Positions 1-7,397 of a stretch of DNA of 15,897 nucleotides are shown piece by piece; the first letter of the stretch is position 1, and every line of letters begins with the position of its first letter. Source of the DNA: Gammaproteobacteria bacterium (GTDB lineage: Bacteria > Pseudomonadota > Gammaproteobacteria > Pseudomonadales > Pseudomonadaceae); assembly GCA_012800475.1 (NCBI GenBank), contig JAAZJF010000251.1, forward strand, positions 1 to 15,897. Direction: 5' to 3'. The notes beneath the pieces are model-generated. The model was not told the origin of the DNA and did no database searches. It saw nothing but the letters and a program-made list of their open reading frames with translations. A program made the position numbers and the translations under genes.

Positions 1-499
1 CTTGCATATGGGGATCACTGTAAGCAGCGGCAGTCAGCAATAAACGGAAAAACTTATGCTGCGCATCGGCTGCCACTGCTCCTGACGCACCAAAACCATA
101 AAACTCAACGCGCTGCGCTTTAGCCATCACCGCAATAGCCGCTTCCAAAGCTTCAACATTTAAGCGCTCACGCACTTCGATTAAAGTGTGCAGCGTTGTA
201 TCAAAAATCTTCAGCGCATAATCCGTCACAGCATCATTTTCACTGATCGAAAATTGACCGAAACTTGCACCCGCAGCCAAGCTTTGCGCCAGTTTGAGCT
301 TCAGATCTTGAAAACCCTGACAGCCTACCGCACGACAAAAACGCACAATGGTCGGCTCACTCACACCAACGACGGCGGCTAAGTCGGACATTGAGCTGTG
401 CATCACAGCAGCGGGGTCAGCTAAGACATGCTGCGCCACTTTAACTTCGGATTTACGCAGTGCATCAAGAGATTGAGCGATAGTTTGTAACAGATTCAC
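1..499 (-). CDS. hexR: HexR, RpiR-family repressor of central carbon metabolism (partial, C-terminus outside window)
   Basis: RpiR-family transcriptional repressor. In Pseudomonas it represses zwf, edd and gap-type genes and is released by the Entner-Doudoroff intermediate KDPG. I translated 166 residues from a GTG start at 499; the rest runs off the left edge. Residues 1-77 form the RpiR helix-turn-helix domain, with VSEPTIVRFCRAVG around 46-59. A SIS sugar-phosphate domain begins near 121, with FYGFGASGAVAADAQHKF at 133-150. R53 and R56 match the spacing of the arginines reported to contact DNA in P. putida HexR (54 and 57), and S139 matches its effector-site Ser140; these numbers are recalled. 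The GTG start gives the N-terminus MNLLQTIAQS, and the upstream ATG at 512 is closed by an in-frame stop after five codons. The Shine-Dalgarno is weak (TGAG). The gene is divergent from zwf across a HexR-type palindrome, so autoregulation is likely. Confidence 0.95.
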   Translation of the reverse strand, partial: MNLLQTIAQSLDALRKSEVKVAQHVLADPAAVMHSSMSDLAAVVGVSEPTIVRFCRAVGCQGFQDLKLKLAQSLAAGASFGQFSISENDAVTDYALKIFDTTLHTLIEVRERLNVEALEAAIAVMAKAQRVEFYGFGASGAVAADAQHKFFRLLLTAAAYSDPHMQ

Positions 500-543
500 A
501 ATGTTAAACTCATTTTGCTTGTGCCACGGTTATGTAGCGATTT

Positions 544-558
544 TGTAGTTATACTACA
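544..558. promoter_or_regulatory. Probable HexR operator between hexR and zwf
   Basis: The sequence TGTAGTTATACTACA is a perfect inverted repeat (TGTAGT-TAT-ACTACA). It agrees with the HexR site known from gammaproteobacteria, which has TGTA/TACA arms around an AT-rich centre. It lies in the 98-bp gap between divergent hexR and zwf and overlaps a candidate -10 for zwf (TATACT, 550-555) and one for hexR (TATAAC on the minus strand, 548-553). Binding here would block both promoters, giving repression of zwf and autorepression. An extra TGTAG half-site at 533-537 lies exactly 11 bp upstream in the same orientation. Confidence 0.8.
550..555 (+). promoter_or_regulatory. Candidate zwf -10 element inside the HexR palindrome
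   Basis: TATACT differs from TATAAT at one position and lies 42 bp before the zwf start codon. No good -35 hexamer sits 16-18 bp upstream (CGGTTA or GGTTAT), so the assignment rests on the -10 and on its overlap with the operator. Confidence 0.4.
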
Positions 559-597
559 TCAGCTGTTTGTTCGCACGCTTTTCAGAGGAGAGTAACA

Positions 598-2040
598 TTG
601 AGTATGCCTTGTGACATGTTAGTGTTTGGCGGGACGGGCGACTTAGCTTTGCATAAGTTACTGCCTGCACTTTACCATTTGCACCGCGAAAATCGCCTGC
701 CCAAAGATATGCGCATCATTGGTATTTCTCGCAAATTACTGCCTCGCGAACGTTATTTAGAATTAGCCGAGCGCCATTGCCGCGCCCAAATCGAGCGTCA
801 GGATTTCTCTGATACGATCTGGCAAAGTTTTAGTCAGCGTTTAGCCTATTTTGCGATGAACGCGAATCAAGCCGCTGATTTTGGCCGCCTGGCCACCTTT
901 CTAGCGACCACACCTGGGCGCAGCTGCATTTATTACTTAGCCACTGCGCCTAATCTCTTTGAAAGTATCGCGTCGCATTTGGCTTTAAATGGTTTAGCCG
1001 GGCACAACACACGTATCGTTATTGAAAAACCCATCGGCCATTCATTGCAATCAGCTCTGGCGATTAACGCCACTATTGGTGCTGCTTTTAGTGAAGAGCA
1101 AGTGTTTCGTATTGATCATTATCTAGGCAAAGAAACGGTACAAAATCTGATGGCGTTACGCTTTGCCAATGCGCTGTTTGAGCCGGTATGGCGTGCTGCG
1201 CATATTGATCACGTGCAGATCAGCGTGAATGAAACACTCGGTGTTGAAAACCGTGGCGCTTACTACGATCACGCTGGAGCGATGCGCGATATGCTGCAAA
1301 ACCATTTGCTGCAGCTGTTATGTCTGGTGGCGATGGAGGCACCGGTGCGCTTTGATGCCGATGCGGTGCGCAATGAAAAAGTCAAAATCCTGCAAGCGCT
1401 AAAACCCATCAGCGGGCTGAATGTACGGGACAAAACCGTACGTGGCCAATACGCTGCTGGCCATATAGGCGGGCACAGCGCGCCGGCTTACTATTTTGAA
1501 AAAGACGTACACAACGATAGCGATACTGAAACCTTTGTAGCCATGGAAGTTGAAATTGATAACTGGCGCTGGGCTGGTGTGCCCTTTTATCTGCGCACCG
1601 GTAAGCGGCTCGCGAAAAAAACGTCGGAGATCGTGATTCAATTTAAACCTGTACCCCACAGCTTATTTAGCGATAGCCAAGCCAATCACTTGCTGATTCG
1701 CCTGCAACCTGAAGAGCGCATCAGTATTGAATTGATGGCCAAAACGCCCGGCAAAGGTATGCACTTAGAGCCTGTGGAGTTGGATATTAACTTAGCCCAA
1801 GCCTTTCAAGACAATCGCCGCTGGGAAGCCTATGAGCGTTTGTTACTGGACGTGATTGAAAATGACTCGACCCTGTTTATGCGCCGCGATGAAGTGGAAG
1901 CTGCATGGCAATGGGTGGACCCTATTCTCAAAGGCTGGCAACAACACTATCAGCGCCCTCGCCCTTACCCTGCAGGCTCAAATGGCCCTGAGCAAGCGCA
2001 CAGCTTGTTAGAGAAGCATGGGCGCAGTTGGCATGTGTAA
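598..2040 (+). CDS. zwf: Glucose-6-phosphate 1-dehydrogenase
   Basis: Oxidises glucose 6-phosphate to 6-phosphogluconolactone with NAD(P)+, the cytosolic entry to the Entner-Doudoroff and oxidative pentose phosphate pathways. The 480 residues are close to the usual Pseudomonas length. The Rossmann motif GGTGDLA is at 11-17, with R45 placed like the arginine that reads the NADP 2'-phosphate. IVIEKPIG follows at 140-147. The signature RIDHYLGKE spans 171-179 (D173, H174), and GAYYDHAGAMRDMLQNH at 220-236 ends in H236, the presumed catalytic base. The TTG start at 598 is favoured because GAGGAG (585-590) lies 7 nt upstream; the ATG at 604 would be 13 nt away but adds only a two-residue ambiguity. 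Upstream is divergent hexR with its operator. The pgl and eda genes that follow zwf in Pseudomonas are absent; a terminator comes next. Confidence 0.97.
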   Translation: MSMPCDMLVFGGTGDLALHKLLPALYHLHRENRLPKDMRIIGISRKLLPRERYLELAERHCRAQIERQDFSDTIWQSFSQRLAYFAMNANQAADFGRLATFLATTPGRSCIYYLATAPNLFESIASHLALNGLAGHNTRIVIEKPIGHSLQSALAINATIGAAFSEEQVFRIDHYLGKETVQNLMALRFANALFEPVWRAAHIDHVQISVNETLGVENRGAYYDHAGAMRDMLQNHLLQLLCLVAMEAPVRFDADAVRNEKVKILQALKPISGLNVRDKTVRGQYAAGHIGGHSAPAYYFEKDVHNDSDTETFVAMEVEIDNWRWAGVPFYLRTGKRLAKKTSEIVIQFKPVPHSLFSDSQANHLLIRLQPEERISIELMAKTPGKGMHLEPVELDINLAQAFQDNRRWEAYERLLLDVIENDSTLFMRRDEVEAAWQWVDPILKGWQQHYQRPRPYPAGSNGPEQAHSLLEKHGRSWHV

Positions 2041-2099
2041 TCCTGCGCATACTTTGTAAGATGTGCGCTCACTGCATACCTTGAGCCATTAGGCATAAA

Positions 2100-2124
2100 A
2101 AAACCGCTCACAAGGAGCGGTTTT
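2100..2124. terminator. Bidirectional intrinsic terminator between zwf and pckA
   Basis: A perfect 10-bp stem, AAAACCGCTC (2100-2109) paired with GAGCGGTTTT (2115-2124), encloses a 5-nt loop. The plus strand continues with four T residues for zwf. On the minus strand the stem runs into a seven-T tract (A residues 2097-2103), a better terminator for pckA. It lies midway between two convergent stop codons, as expected for a shared terminator. Confidence 0.88.
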
Positions 2125-2142
2125 ATCAACGCAAGTCAGCTA

Positions 2143-3684
2143 TTACAGCTGAGGGCCTGCATTTTTGATTGCGTCAGTTACGTCAAACTTCTTAAAGTTT
2201 TCGACAAACTTAGCCGCCAACTCCTGTGCCGCAGCATCATAAGCTGCTTTATCAGCCCAAGTATTGCGTGGGTTAAGCAAGTTTGTATCAACGCCTGGCA
2301 CTGATTTTGGTACATCCAAGTTGATCACCGGTAAGTGCTCAGTTTCTGCACCCACTAATGTACCGCCTTGAATCGCAGCAATCACTGCACGTGTAGTTGG
2401 GATATTGAAACGCTCACCCACACCGTAGCCACCGCCAGTCCAACCGGTATTGACCAAGTAGACTTTTGAATCAAAGCCTTGAATACGCTTGATCAGTAGA
2501 TCCGCATATTCGCCCGCTGGACGTGGGAAGAAAGGTGCGCCGAAGCAGGTTGAGAAGGTCGACTTAATGCCTGCTTCTGAACCCATTTCAGTGGAACCCA
2601 CTAATGCGGTGTAGCCTGATAAGAAGTGGTATGCCGCTTGCTCATTATTCAAGATGGACACCGGTGGCAATACGCCAGTCAGGTCACAAGTCAAGAAAAT
2701 CACAGCATTGGGCTCGCCTGCACGATTCTCAATCACACGCTTTTCAACGTTCTGCAGCGGATACGCAGCACGGCTGTTTTGCGTCATGCTGTCATCGGTG
2801 TAGTCCGGTACGCGCTGCTCATCGAGCACTACGTTTTCCAGTACCGCACCAAACTTAATCGCCTTCCAAATTACCGGCTCATTTTTCTCAGACAAGTCGA
2901 TGCATTTTGCATAGCAACCGCCTTCGATGTTGAACACAGTGCCCACACCCCAACCGTGCTCGTCATCACCAATCAGGTAACGGCTTTCATCAGCGGACAA
3001 TGTGGTTTTACCCGTACCGGACAAACCAAAGAACAACGTGGTATCGCCATCTTCACCGACGTTAGCGGCACAGTGCATTGGCAACACATCTTTAGCTGGC
3101 AACAGGAAGTTCTGTACAGAGAACATCGCTTTTTTCATTTCGCCAGCGTAACGCATACCTGCCAGCAAGACTTTTTTCTCAGCGAAGTTAATCATCACAC
3201 AACCATCAGAGTTGGTACCGTCACGCTCAGGTACACACTCAAAGAACGGTGCGTTAATGATCTGCCACTGCTCTTTACTCGCTGGATTAAAGGCATCCGG
3301 AGTAATAAATAAGCAACGACCAAACAGGTTGTGCCACGCTGTAGTCGTGGTCATTTTAACTGGCAAGTAATGCGCAGGATCTGAACCCACATGCACATGT
3401 GACACAAAGCTTTCACGTTCAGCAACGTAAGCTTCAACACGTGTCCAAAGTGCATCAAAGATGCTCGGTGCTACAGGGCGGTTAATCGGACCCCAAGCAA
3501 TCTGAGCTTCAGTGCTGGACTCTTGCACAATAAAACGGTCAGCTGGTGAACGACCCGTACGGTGGCCCGTTTCAACAACTAATGAACCATTAACAGCTAA
3601 TTTTCCTTCGCCACGGCGAACCGCTTCTTCAATTAATTGAGCAGCGCTAATATCGGTGTACACAGCGGTTTTTGCTTGCGTCAT
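2143..3684 (-). CDS. pckA: Phosphoenolpyruvate carboxykinase (ATP)
   Basis: Converts oxaloacetate and ATP to phosphoenolpyruvate, CO2 and ADP, the committed step of gluconeogenesis from TCA intermediates. With the ATG at 3684 the protein has 513 residues, the length I recall for P. aeruginosa PckA, and the N-terminus MTQAKTAVYTDIS aligns with it. HRTGRSP is at 41-47 (oxaloacetate-binding arginine), MHCAAN at 203-208, the ATP-binding P-loop GLSGTGKT at 220-227, and the metal-binding GDDEHGWG at 239-246. FLTCDLTGVLPPVS at 330-343 and the C-terminal NPRNTW are also typical. A longer reading from a TTG at 3741 adds 19 residues but has no Shine-Dalgarno. GGGGA lies 4 nt before the chosen ATG, and a stronger GGAGG 24 nt upstream has no start codon at a useful distance. 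The gene follows hslO by 102 bp and has an inverted repeat in its leader. Confidence 0.96.
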   Translation of the reverse strand: MTQAKTAVYTDISAAQLIEEAVRRGEGKLAVNGSLVVETGHRTGRSPADRFIVQESSTEAQIAWGPINRPVAPSIFDALWTRVEAYVAERESFVSHVHVGSDPAHYLPVKMTTTTAWHNLFGRCLFITPDAFNPASKEQWQIINAPFFECVPERDGTNSDGCVMINFAEKKVLLAGMRYAGEMKKAMFSVQNFLLPAKDVLPMHCAANVGEDGDTTLFFGLSGTGKTTLSADESRYLIGDDEHGWGVGTVFNIEGGCYAKCIDLSEKNEPVIWKAIKFGAVLENVVLDEQRVPDYTDDSMTQNSRAAYPLQNVEKRVIENRAGEPNAVIFLTCDLTGVLPPVSILNNEQAAYHFLSGYTALVGSTEMGSEAGIKSTFSTCFGAPFFPRPAGEYADLLIKRIQGFDSKVYLVNTGWTGGGYGVGERFNIPTTRAVIAAIQGGTLVGAETEHLPVINLDVPKSVPGVDTNLLNPRNTWADKAAYDAAAQELAAKFVENFKKFDVTDAIKNAGPQL

Positions 3685-3722
3685 GAGATCCCCAACGGCC
3701 CGAGCCGAGTCCTCCAAAGATT

Positions 3723-3750
3723 TTGTAGCGCCGATGATCAAACGCTACAA
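3723..3750. repeat. Perfect inverted repeat in the pckA leader
   Basis: TTGTAGCG (3723-3730) and CGCTACAA (3743-3750) are exact 8-bp inverted arms around 12 bp. The element lies 39-66 bp upstream of the pckA ATG, just downstream of a candidate -10. Its outer TGTAG/CTACA arms equal those of the HexR operator at 544-558 but are separated by 16 bp rather than 5, an extra helical turn. It may be an operator or an RNA hairpin; the sequence alone does not decide. Confidence 0.5.
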
Positions 3751-3766
3751 TGAAAAAGTGCCCGCG

Positions 3767-3772
3767 ATTATG
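3767..3772 (-). promoter_or_regulatory. Candidate pckA -10 element
   Basis: On the minus strand this reads CATAAT, one change from TATAAT. It would place the transcript start near 3760, just before the inverted repeat at 3723-3750. No convincing -35 is visible 16-18 bp upstream, so this is a weak call. If correct, pckA has its own promoter and is not simply read through from hslO. Confidence 0.3.
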
Positions 3773-3786
3773 CCAGAGTTGTGCAG

Positions 3787-4680
3787 TTAATGCACTGTAC
3801 TCGAGGCATCCGTCGCATCCTGTTCAGCGAACATCTGTATAACATCAGCCTCATTAAACAGATAACTTTGATTGCAAAACTGGCAGTCAATCTCAATCGT
3901 ACCGGCCTGTTCAGCCAGCAATGCCTGCAGATCAGCTAAGCCTAGACTGATTAAAGCTTGTGCAGAACGCTCGCGCGTACAGCTGCATTGAAACTTTAAA
4001 TCAGTGCTATCAAATAAACGCACCTGCTCTTCGTGATACAGGCGATGTAAAATTGTTTCGTTGTCTAAACCTAAGAGTTCTTCAGCGGTTAACGTTGACG
4101 CTAATGCCACCGCATGCTGCCAACTGGCTTCACGCTCTTCACTGTCAGTGATGCGGTCAGCTGGCAGTTGCTGCAACAGCATACCGCGCGCGCGCTGACC
4201 GTCAGCATACAGCCAGAAACGGGTCGGTAGCTGCGCTGAGTTAACAAAATAATTGGTAAAGCATTCAGCTAAATCCGCACCATCTAAAGCCACTAAGCCT
4301 TGATAACGCTGCCCTTCCCGTGGATCCACGGTCAGCGCAAGAACACCCTCTGGCATCAATTCTTGCAGAGTGGCACCGCTGTGAATCTGCTCTTCTTCGT
4401 AGCGGGCAATAGCGCGCAATTCTCGATCACTTGAGCATTCCACCATCAGCAATGGCACAGGGCCTTGCGAGCGCGCTTGCAGAACCAATAAGCCATCAAA
4501 CTTTAATGTATTAATCAGTAAGGATGCTGCAGTCAGCAACTCACCTAATAAAGCCGCTACGGGCTCAGGGTAGGTGTGTTTAGCCAAGACATGGGCATAA
4601 CTTTCTTCCAAACTGGCTAACTCACCGCGCACATCAGTACTTTCAAAAATAAAGCGCTGAGTAAAATCAAAATCCGCCAT
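3787..4680 (-). CDS. hslO: Hsp33, redox-regulated holdase chaperone
   Basis: Cytosolic ATP-independent chaperone, activated when oxidation releases zinc from four C-terminal cysteines and unfolds the redox switch. The 297 residues are typical. The N-terminal chaperone fold occupies about 1-220, and the zinc-binding CxC/CxxC pattern is complete: C232 and C234 in FQCSCTRER, C266 and C269 in CQFCNQSY. The ATG at 4680 starts MADFDFTQRF and is preceded by AGGTG at a workable distance. It lies 90 bp downstream of hslR, the same hslR-hslO pairing seen in E. coli and Pseudomonas, and pckA follows on the same strand. A possible -10 (TATACT on the minus strand, in the hslR-hslO gap) hints at a separate promoter, but no heat-shock sigma-32 consensus is visible. 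Confidence 0.96.
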   Translation of the reverse strand: MADFDFTQRFIFESTDVRGELASLEESYAHVLAKHTYPEPVAALLGELLTAASLLINTLKFDGLLVLQARSQGPVPLLMVECSSDRELRAIARYEEEQIHSGATLQELMPEGVLALTVDPREGQRYQGLVALDGADLAECFTNYFVNSAQLPTRFWLYADGQRARGMLLQQLPADRITDSEEREASWQHAVALASTLTAEELLGLDNETILHRLYHEEQVRLFDSTDLKFQCSCTRERSAQALISLGLADLQALLAEQAGTIEIDCQFCNQSYLFNEADVIQMFAEQDATDASSTVH

Positions 4681-4770
4681 ACAACACCTACAGATAAAAT
4701 ATCGGCTCAGTATAAACCGTGATGAGAAAAATTAACGTACTTAGATAGACTAGATCCGCCTTGTACAGCG

Positions 4771-5169
4771 TTATTGCTCTTTAAAACGATGAATCTGGCG
4801 GCGTTGTTTTTTGTTCGGGCGCCCGTCCGTTTGAATCCCTAATGCGCCAGCTTTACGCAAGGCAGCGGATTTTTCCCGAGCGTTCAAGCTCTCTTCGGTT
4901 TCGCGATACAACAACTGAGCTTGCGGTGCGCCACGGCGTAGAGAGCTCAACTGCTCAATCACTACCGTGCGCTCATCATAGCCCGTGCGCAGCACCAACT
5001 CATCGCCCACTTTAGGCTCTTTTGAGGGTTTGCAACGCTCACCACGGCAATGCACTTTTCCGCCTTCAATGGCTTCTTTAGCCAGCGCACGTGTTTTATA
5101 AAAACGTGCGGCCCAAAGCCATTTATCCAAGCGAACTTTTTCTTGCACTTCATTACTCATTAACTGCAT
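4771..5169 (-). CDS. hslR: Hsp15, S4-domain ribosome-rescue heat-shock protein
   Basis: Small RNA-binding protein. In E. coli, Hsp15 binds free 50S subunits carrying nascent peptidyl-tRNA and helps recycle stalled subunits after heat shock. The 132 residues contain an S4 domain at about 12-70 that begins VRLDKWLWAARFYKTRALA, the family signature, followed by a linker and a strongly basic tail (GRPNKKQRRQIHRFK, 116-130), both expected for RNA binding. The ATG at 5169 is chosen over the in-frame ATG at 5160 because AGGG lies a few bases upstream of the first; the difference is three residues. It starts only 38 bp after the amgS stop, so it is probably co-transcribed with amgR-amgS. hslO follows on the same strand after 90 bp. 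Confidence 0.93.
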   Translation of the reverse strand: MQLMSNEVQEKVRLDKWLWAARFYKTRALAKEAIEGGKVHCRGERCKPSKEPKVGDELVLRTGYDERTVVIEQLSSLRRGAPQAQLLYRETEESLNAREKSAALRKAGALGIQTDGRPNKKQRRQIHRFKEQ

Positions 5170-5207
5170 TCACCCTGAGATATTTAAGCAGCACTAGGCT
5201 GATTGCT

Positions 5208-6512
5208 TTATGTTGCAGGCGTTGTAATCGGCAAACACACCGTGGCTTCCAAACCACCGCCTGCGCGGTTATGTAACTCAACTTTAGCGCCGTGCTGTGC
5301 AGCAATACGCTGTACTATAGCCAAGCCTAAACCTGTGCCTTGACCACCGCGTGCTTCATCACCACGAATAAAGGGGTTAAAAATACGCGGTAAATCCTCT
5401 GGGTTTAATCCAGCACCGCGATCAAGCACACTGATGGCGACATAAGGCGCCTGTGCGCCTTGCACCACGCACGCAGCCACTTCGACACCTTGACCGCCAT
5501 AACGCAGCGCGTTTTCTAATAAATTAGCCAACATGCGCTTCATCGACACCCGACGCAACGATAGCGTGGGCATCTCTTCTAAACATAAACGAATCGCATG
5601 GCCTTGTTGGTTATATGGGGTGACCACCGCATTAATCAACTCTTTAAGATCGCACTCTTCCATGGGCTCGTCGCTACCGTCGCGGATAAAAGCCAAAAAC
5701 TGATCCAAAATAGCGTTCATATCGTCAATATCACGCACCATGTCATCAGTGAGTTCATTGTCGCTGTCGAGCAGCTCTAACGATAAGCGCAAGCGGGTTA
5801 AGGGGGTGCGTAAATCATGTGATACACCCGCCAACATCAACTCACGCTCACGTCCGGCTTGCTCAATATCATCGGTCATCTGGTTAAAGGCGCGATACAC
5901 CTCAGCCATTTCACTGGCTGTGTCGATATCCACCGGCAAACGTACACTGCGCCCTTGACCAAATTGGCGTGCGGCAATCACCAGGCGCTTTAAAGGTGCG
6001 CTGAGCTGGCTGACAAAAATCCATGCAGCAGCGGTGGATAACAAGCCAATACCTAAAAACCACGCCAACAAATTCCACACGCGCTGCCCGCGTAATGGAT
6101 GCGGGTACAAAGGTACGCGAATCCAGTCGGGTCCTAAACTGGGTGCATTGACCCACAATGAAGGCGGCGTTTGCGCGCTGATACGCACACGGGTGTCCGC
6201 GCCCAGTTCAGACTGCATCTGCTCTAAAAAAATGTCGCTATAAGGCCAGTGTTTTTCACCGACCGGCACTTCATGCTCTTGCACTAACTGCAAGCCTGCA
6301 GCCTTGGCAATCGCCGGACGCTCCACTATTGGCGATGCCCAATACGCCCGTAATGTCAGCGCAGCACCATGACTGTATTGGCGATCCACCAACACATCTT
6401 CATTGAGCATTAAGTAAATCAACGTCAATGCTTTAGAAAACAGTACCGCCAGTAACACCATCCACAACGTGCGGGCAAAAAAACTTTGTGGATACAACAC
6501 CGAGGTTTTCAT
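5208..6512 (-). CDS. amgS: AmgS/EnvZ-like sensor histidine kinase
   Basis: Inner-membrane sensor kinase that partners the adjacent response regulator. In P. aeruginosa AmgRS responds to membrane stress from misfolded envelope proteins and supports intrinsic aminoglycoside resistance; older annotation calls it EnvZ. Of 434 residues, a first membrane helix lies at about 14-36, a periplasmic domain at 37-145, a second helix at 146-167 and a HAMP linker at 168-220. The phosphoacceptor H232 sits in AGVSHDLRTPLTRLRL. The ATPase domain shows the N-box NLLENALRYG (330-339), G1 DRGAGL (364-369), FNPFIRG (378-384) and G2 GTGLGLAIV (392-400). All catalytic motifs are intact. Its ATG overlaps the amgR stop by 4 bp (ATGA), indicating translational coupling. 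The AmgRS rather than osmoregulatory role is inferred from pseudomonad synteny. Confidence 0.92.
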   Translation of the reverse strand: MKTSVLYPQSFFARTLWMVLLAVLFSKALTLIYLMLNEDVLVDRQYSHGAALTLRAYWASPIVERPAIAKAAGLQLVQEHEVPVGEKHWPYSDIFLEQMQSELGADTRVRISAQTPPSLWVNAPSLGPDWIRVPLYPHPLRGQRVWNLLAWFLGIGLLSTAAAWIFVSQLSAPLKRLVIAARQFGQGRSVRLPVDIDTASEMAEVYRAFNQMTDDIEQAGRERELMLAGVSHDLRTPLTRLRLSLELLDSDNELTDDMVRDIDDMNAILDQFLAFIRDGSDEPMEECDLKELINAVVTPYNQQGHAIRLCLEEMPTLSLRRVSMKRMLANLLENALRYGGQGVEVAACVVQGAQAPYVAISVLDRGAGLNPEDLPRIFNPFIRGDEARGGQGTGLGLAIVQRIAAQHGAKVELHNRAGGGLEATVCLPITTPAT

Positions 6513-7231
6513 GCCTGCCCATCGGGTACAAACACATAGCCCACGCCCCAGACTGTTTGGATATAGCGCGGTTTAGAAGGATCCGGCTCAATCATGCGGC
6601 GCAAGCGTGAGACCTGCACATCAATGGAACGCTCTAACGCATCCCATTCACGGCCCCGTGCCAAATTCATTAATTTATCGCGTGTTAAAGGTTCGCGTGC
6701 ATGCTCAACCAAAGCTTTTAAGACCGCAAACTCACCGGTCGTCAGCATGTGCACTTGATCGCCCTTACTCAGCTCACGTGTGGCCAAAGATAAAGTGTAA
6801 TCACCAAAAGTCACTTGTGATTCCTCATTACCCGGTGCGCCCGGCACCCTGGTCGCTTGGCGACGCAACACGGCTTTAATCCGCGCTAAAAGCTCACGCG
6901 GATTAAACGGCTTGGCTAAATAATCATCCGCACCCAGCTCCAAACCTTGAATGCGACTGGCTTCGTCGCCTTTGGCCGTCAGCATAATAATAGGAATCTG
7001 ATTATTATCCGCACGCAAACGGCGGCACACCGAGAGGCCGTCCTCGCCTGGCATCATCAGATCAAGCACCACTAAATTAAACAGCTCGCGTGCGAGTACA
7101 CGGTCCATCTGCTCAGCATTTTCCACACCGCGCACCCGAAAACCTTGCTCAGTTAAAAAGCGCTCCAGCAAGCGGCGCAAGCGTTCATCGTCATCGACAA
7201 TAAGGATTTTTTCGCCTTCAGCTACGCTCAT
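6509..7231 (-). CDS. amgR: AmgR/OmpR-family response regulator
   Basis: Two-component DNA-binding regulator, 240 residues. The receiver domain spans about 8-120, with acidic-pocket residues D13/D14, phosphoacceptor D57 in VVLDLMMPGEDG, T85 and K107 in AKPFN. A winged-helix OmpR/PhoB DNA-binding domain spans about 143-236, with TTGEFAVLKALVEH and the closing PRYIQTVWGVGYVF. It is the first gene of a minus-strand group with amgS (4-bp overlap) and probably hslR. The ATG at 7231 is preceded by GGTAGA about 6 nt upstream. It is divergent from tex across 187 bp. In P. aeruginosa the orthologous AmgR is PA5200, next to tex, and controls envelope-stress genes; the E. coli homologue OmpR controls porins. 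The AmgR assignment rests on synteny. Confidence 0.94.
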   Translation of the reverse strand: MSVAEGEKILIVDDDERLRRLLERFLTEQGFRVRGVENAEQMDRVLARELFNLVVLDLMMPGEDGLSVCRRLRADNNQIPIIMLTAKGDEASRIQGLELGADDYLAKPFNPRELLARIKAVLRRQATRVPGAPGNEESQVTFGDYTLSLATRELSKGDQVHMLTTGEFAVLKALVEHAREPLTRDKLMNLARGREWDALERSIDVQVSRLRRMIEPDPSKPRYIQTVWGVGYVFVPDGQA

Positions 7232-7361
7232 GCTTTATCTACCTATAGATTCACTATGTCGGTTAGCTAGTATGCCGCAATCAGCGCACCCTTGTATGCG
7301 TGGCATTGTTAGCAAATTTTTCTTCGGCCGATACAGCGCTGGTTTGCTGAGTCATTTGCCC

Positions 7362-7367
7362 TATAAT
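7362..7367 (+). promoter_or_regulatory. Candidate tex -10 element
   Basis: A perfect TATAAT lies 51 bp before the tex ATG. The region 16-18 bp upstream has no good TTGACA match (CTGGTT/TGGTTT), so -35 recognition would be weak. The predicted transcript start, near 7374, puts the hairpin at 7379-7397 at the very start of the RNA. Confidence 0.5.
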
Positions 7368-7378
7368 CAGCCTATTTT

Positions 7379-7397
7379 AGGCAGGTCGTTCCTGCTT
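7379..7397 (+). promoter_or_regulatory. Terminator-like hairpin in the tex leader
   Basis: GCAGG (7381-7385) pairs with CCTGC (7391-7395) around a TCGTT loop. The stem extends by a G-U pair and an A-U pair to seven base pairs and is followed by TTTT (7396-7399). It lies between the candidate -10 and the tex start codon. The shape is that of a short intrinsic terminator or attenuator, though the T tract is brief and the stem modest. Confidence 0.4.

Noticed and set aside
188..382. 64-codon open frame antisense to hexR
   Set aside because: The opposite strand encodes a clear HexR helix-turn-helix and linker; the antisense product has no recognisable features.
2626..3312. 228-codon open frame antisense to pckA
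   Set aside because: It mirrors a highly conserved enzyme gene, has no recognisable domain, and looks like an open frame created by codon bias on the opposite strand.
3685..3741. 19-residue N-terminal extension of PckA from a TTG start
   Set aside because: There is no Shine-Dalgarno before the TTG, the extra residues are not family-like, and the ATG at 3684 gives the expected length of 513 residues. The GGAGG within this stretch has no start codon at a useful distance.
3781..3795. GTGCA-N5-TGCAC inverted repeat at the hslO stop codon
   Set aside because: The arms are only 5 bp, they overlap coding sequence, and no T tract follows; chance is sufficient explanation.
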